NCBI GenBank assembly: GCA_019348095.1
Contig: JAHWKC010000105.1
Coordinates: 1 to 7,469, forward strand
Length of the DNA stretch: 7,469 nucleotides
Reading direction: 5' to 3'
From: Pseudomonadota bacterium
GTDB lineage: Bacteria > Pseudomonadota > Gammaproteobacteria > Xanthomonadales > Xanthomonadaceae
Part shown: piece by piece, positions 5,730 through 7,469 of the stretch
How the letters are laid out: each line of letters begins with the position of its first letter
Numbering within the stretch: the stretch's first letter is position 1
Translations under genes and position numbers: made by a program
Notes under the pieces: model-generated
The model's database searches: none
Told to the model about the DNA's origin: nothing
What the model saw: only the letters and a program-made list of their open reading frames with translations

Positions 5730-5805
5730 GCGCAACGCCTGAACCACGCCGGCCGGCGCGCGGCTGCGCCTGATGGATTGATGGAACAAGCGCCGATGAT
5801 CATGC
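5730..5805 (-). repeat. Possible degenerate attC between the HAD and BamE-like genes
   Basis: The HAD stop codon lies in GCATGAT (5805-5799), the same placement as stops in the left cores at 2517-2523 and 3030-3036. At the other end GGCGTGGTTCAGGCGTTGCGC (last seven bases 5736-5730) resembles a right end, with GTTGCGC matching GTTRRRY at six of seven. The left core matches only four of seven and the arms pair poorly. Without this site the two genes would share one cassette. Confidence 0.3.
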
Positions 5806-6396
5806 GGGCACCTGTTGCCATCGGTAGTAGCGCTCGTGGGCGAGGGCGAGCAGCCCCAGATCTTCCCGTGTATCGCCATAGGCATAGATCCGGCCGTATC
5901 TGGAAAGCTCGAAGGCCTCGCGAACGCGGCGCGCCTTTTCCTCGCCCACGCATTGGCGGCCGTGATAGCGACCGGTAAGCATGCCGTTTCGCTGCTCCAG
6001 GGACGAGCAAATAAGACCAACTTGATGCTGTCGGCACCAGTGACGCAGATAGACATCGAAAGCGCCCGAAACCACCACAACCGTGTCGCCCTGGCGCTTG
6101 TGCCAATCGATGCGCTCCATGGCTTCGGGGCGAACCACCGGCGGGAGGGCGAGCCGGGCGAAGGCAAGCCCATGTTCTTCCAGCCTGGCGAGCGGAACCC
6201 CGGAGAAGCCAAGCCGGACGACGGCGGCGCGCACGATGGTGCCCGGCACAAGGCCCAGCTTGTAGCCGACGATCAACGGCGCAAGGAGAACTTTGCCAGT
6301 AACGAGACGACGGGGCTCGACGGCACAATGCATGAAAGCGGGCAGCATCTCCCGCGTAGTGATCGTTCCATCGAAGTCAAACAGCGCCAGGTTCAT
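5800..6396 (-). CDS. HAD-IB family phosphatase (SerB-like)
   Basis: A 198-residue cytoplasmic haloacid-dehalogenase-superfamily hydrolase. All four HAD motifs are visible: motif I FDFDGT with nucleophile D7 and acid/base D9; motif II VVVVSGAF with S110; motif III lysine K154 in GEEKARR; motif IV YGDTRED with D175 and D179 for magnesium. The roughly 95-residue helical insert between motifs I and II is the C1 cap of subfamily IB, the group that includes phosphoserine phosphatase and the phosphatidylglycerophosphatase-C-like enzymes. It lacks the usual SerB motif IV (GDGAND), so serine phosphate is not the safest guess; a small phosphorylated metabolite or lipid head group is possible. The start is the ATG at 6396, 24 bases after the attC right core at 6426-6420. 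Its stop TGA falls in a possible degenerate core. Confidence 0.93.
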   Translation of the reverse strand: MNLALFDFDGTITTREMLPAFMHCAVEPRRLVTGKVLLAPLIVGYKLGLVPGTIVRAAVVRLGFSGVPLARLEEHGLAFARLALPPVVRPEAMERIDWHKRQGDTVVVVSGAFDVYLRHWCRQHQVGLICSSLEQRNGMLTGRYHGRQCVGEEKARRVREAFELSRYGRIYAYGDTREDLGLLALAHERYYRWQQVPA

Positions 6397-6419
6397 GTCG
6401 CCGTGGTGCTCCCCGCAGG

Positions 6420-6479
6420 CTCCAACGATCGAGTTAAGCCGAGCCTCGAAGCGGATCCGGCTTGAATGAGCGGTTGGGT
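6420..6479 (-). repeat. attC recombination site
   Basis: On the minus strand the left core is ACCCAAC (6479-6473, full RYYYAAC match), then CGCTCATTCAAGCCGG, a loop with CGCTTCG, the arm TCGGCTTAACTCG, and the right core CGTTGGAGC with GTTGGAG at 6426-6420 (six of seven). The stem pairs AAGCCG with CGGCTT. Length is 60 bp. The reading frame of the upstream membrane-protein gene runs through most of this site and stops in it. Confidence 0.92.
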
Positions 6480-6841
6480 GCGCGCCGCCTTAATGCCCAC
6501 AACAGCATTCCGAGCGCCAACAAGTTGATGCCAAGCTCGCCCGTGTTGGTCCATTCGACTGTGATGTTTAGATGCCCACCAAGCCAGACCGCATAGAAGA
6601 ACCACGGCGTCTGAAAGGAGGGGATTTGAATAGAAAACACTACGATGCCGAGCGTCCGAGCCCACCCCAGGCCACGCAGCGAACCCAGACCCGCAATGAG
6701 CGCGGCGAGGCTCGCAGGCCCCAAGGCGAGGAGTACGCCGAGGGAAGGTCCCGCTGTAACCGCGAGCCACACAGCCACCGCAGTACCGGCGATGGCTTGA
6801 AATATGAGAAAACCGGCAATGAACTTGTCTTGTTTGATCAT
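6434..6841 (-). CDS. Four-helix membrane protein whose C-terminus is encoded by attC
   Basis: A 135-residue integral inner-membrane protein of unknown function. Hydrophobic segments lie at about 7-28 (FIAGFLIFQAIAGTAVAVWL), 33-56, 62-90 and 100-117, so four helices with a short cytoplasmic N-terminus (MIKQDK) are likely. Glycine and alanine are plentiful, and QTPWFFYAVWLGGHLN forms an aromatic turn before the last helix. The reading frame continues into the attC, which supplies the tail NRSFKPDPLRGSA and the TAA stop; that tail comes from the recombination site and probably not from selection on the protein. The start is the ATG at 6841, preceded by a G-rich stretch usable as a ribosome site; a GTG at 6856 is the alternative. 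It begins 18 bases after the previous attC core at 6865-6859. Small polytopic proteins of this kind are common cassette products. Confidence 0.82.
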   Translation of the reverse strand: MIKQDKFIAGFLIFQAIAGTAVAVWLAVTAGPSLGVLLALGPASLAALIAGLGSLRGLGWARTLGIVVFSIQIPSFQTPWFFYAVWLGGHLNITVEWTNTGELGINLLALGMLLWALRRRAPNRSFKPDPLRGSA

Positions 6842-6858
6842 CGATACGCCCCCCACGC

Positions 6859-6915
6859 CCCTAACCCCTATTTAGCCAACCCAGGAAGCGGCTTCGGGTT
6901 GGCCGGCTGTTACGC
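6859..6915 (-). repeat. attC recombination site
   Basis: On the minus strand the left core is GCGTAAC (6915-6909; six of seven), then AGCCG, an 8-bp perfect stem GCCAACCC/GGGTTGGC around a GAAGCCGCTTCCT loop (itself able to pair GAAG with CTTC), then TAAATAGGG and the right core GTTAGGG (6865-6859; six of seven). Length is 57 bp. It lies about 92 bases beyond the stop of the beta-barrel gene and closes that gene's cassette. Confidence 0.88.
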
Positions 6916-7007
6916 CGCGGCAGCCCGACCAGCGACAAGCGGGCGCCGCCTGGCTGCAATGGGACCGATCGGGCAATTCTGCAGCAACGCGAAAAATCGC
7001 CAATTTG

Positions 7008-7469
7008 CTACCGCTGGCGGTTAGCAAGCCGATACTCAACGCCCAACCACCACACGTCAAAATCCGACTGGTCTCCACGTAGCTGCGGAGTACGGTCCCA
7101 CTGCAAACGCAGCGACCATGGCGCATCGAAGTGCAGGCGCAAGCCCAGACCATAAAAAGCGCCAGAACTGCTGTCCGTGGATCTCAAATTGGTGTTGAGG
7201 GAGCGCACTTGGCTTTCCGCTTCGGTGTGCGCAATCCCCGCCTTGGCATAGGCCTCAATCCGCTGGCCGAGTGGGATGCTTCCTACAAGAGTCACATCCC
7301 AACGTGTGCCCGAAACACTTATATCCTGCGGAAAGGCCTCCGGAACACAAACCTCTGGACAATCTGAGCGATAGCTGTAGTCACCCAGGTCAGCATAAGC
7401 CGTCTCGATCCCAAGGTAAGGGTTCACGCGGTAGCCGCCGTGGACCGCAAAAACGGTATCGGATAAGTC
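7008..7469 (-). CDS. Outer-membrane beta-barrel protein, N-terminus outside the window
   Basis: This is the last 153 residues of an OmpA-like or OMP_b-brl-type barrel; the frame runs off the edge at 7469, so the signal peptide and first strands are missing. Visible strand pairs alternate aromatic and small residues in the usual way: VFAVHGGYRVNPYLGIETAYADLG, TRWDVTLVGSIPLG, RIEAYAKAGIAH, AFYGLGLRLHF, WSLRLQWDRTPQL and a final FDVWWLGVEYRL ending close to the stop, as expected for the closing strand. GYRVNPYLGIE is a strong family signature. A loop between the first strands carries CPEVC, which could be disulfide-bonded at the cell surface. A GTG at 7427 is not a real start because the family sequence continues upstream of it. 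About 92 bases after the stop is an attC, so this gene is probably a cassette cargo too, though its 5' boundary is not visible. Confidence 0.85.
   Translation of the reverse strand, partial: DLSDTVFAVHGGYRVNPYLGIETAYADLGDYSYRSDCPEVCVPEAFPQDISVSGTRWDVTLVGSIPLGQRIEAYAKAGIAHTEAESQVRSLNTNLRSTDSSSGAFYGLGLRLHFDAPWSLRLQWDRTPQLRGDQSDFDVWWLGVEYRLANRQR

Larger units (their letters stand above)
2464..7469 (-). mobile_element. Integron-type gene-cassette array (distal end) or CALIN
   Basis: Seven consecutive minus-strand genes are interspersed with attC-like recombination sites, each placed at the 3' end of a gene, as in integron cassettes. The three best sites show an RYYYAAC-like left core, a TTCAAGCC-type or GCCAACCC arm, the complementary arm, and a GTTRRRY-like right core. 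Orientation puts any intI and attI beyond 7469. No integrase, attI or Pc promoter is visible, so the array may be the far end of a complete chromosomal integron or an integrase-free attC cluster. The boundary near 2464 is set by the last recognisable attC; everything to its left looks chromosomal. Confidence 0.85.

Noticed and set aside
5277..6251. A 324-codon extended frame for the BamE-like protein
   Set aside because: The upstream part overlaps the HAD gene out of frame; the signal peptide starts at the ATG at 5726.
1..7469. Integrase gene, CRISPR array, tRNA or rRNA
   Set aside because: No tyrosine-recombinase motifs, no regularly spaced identical repeats and no tRNA-like or rRNA segments were seen on either strand.

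Overview
The window is GC-rich and reads as a bacterial chromosome segment, most likely from a gammaproteobacterium of the Xanthomonadales/Lysobacteraceae type. That placement is an inference from base composition, the attC style and the gene mix; no taxonomic marker is present. It has two parts: ordinary chromosomal genes at about 1-2440, and a mobile integron-type gene-cassette array on the minus strand at about 2464-7469.

Chromosomal part: a plus-strand pirin gene (206-1069) converges with a minus-strand gene for a small secreted protein I do not recognise (1590-1129). The secreted-protein gene has a plausible promoter with three inverted repeats stacked on and upstream of it (1637-1734). 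Upstream on the same strand is a small P-loop kinase-like ATPase (2358-1858), with a near-perfect 18-bp direct repeat just before its start.

Cassette part: seven genes all read on the minus strand. In transcription order they are a partial outer-membrane beta-barrel protein (7469-7008), a four-helix membrane protein (6841-6434), a HAD-IB phosphatase (6396-5800), a secreted BamE-like double-repeat protein (5726-5277), a membrane-anchored amidohydrolase (5011-3500), a 74-residue hydrophobic protein (3255-3031) and a GFA/CENP-V-type zinc protein (2964-2518). Three sites match the attC recombination site of integron cassettes well (6859-6915, 6420-6479, 2977-3036). A fourth (2464-2523) has a good left half and stem but a decayed right core. 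Three further junctions (about 5730-5805, 5153-5282 and 3410-3449) carry only partial or degenerate attC-like signals.

Orientation: with genes and attC sites on the minus strand, any integrase gene (intI) and attI would lie beyond position 7469, and the window would show the distal, oldest end of the array meeting the chromosome near 2464. No intI is visible, so a free-standing attC cluster (CALIN) is equally possible. The cassette genes do not form an obvious pathway; four or five of the seven products are envelope-associated (one outer-membrane, two or three membrane, one exported).
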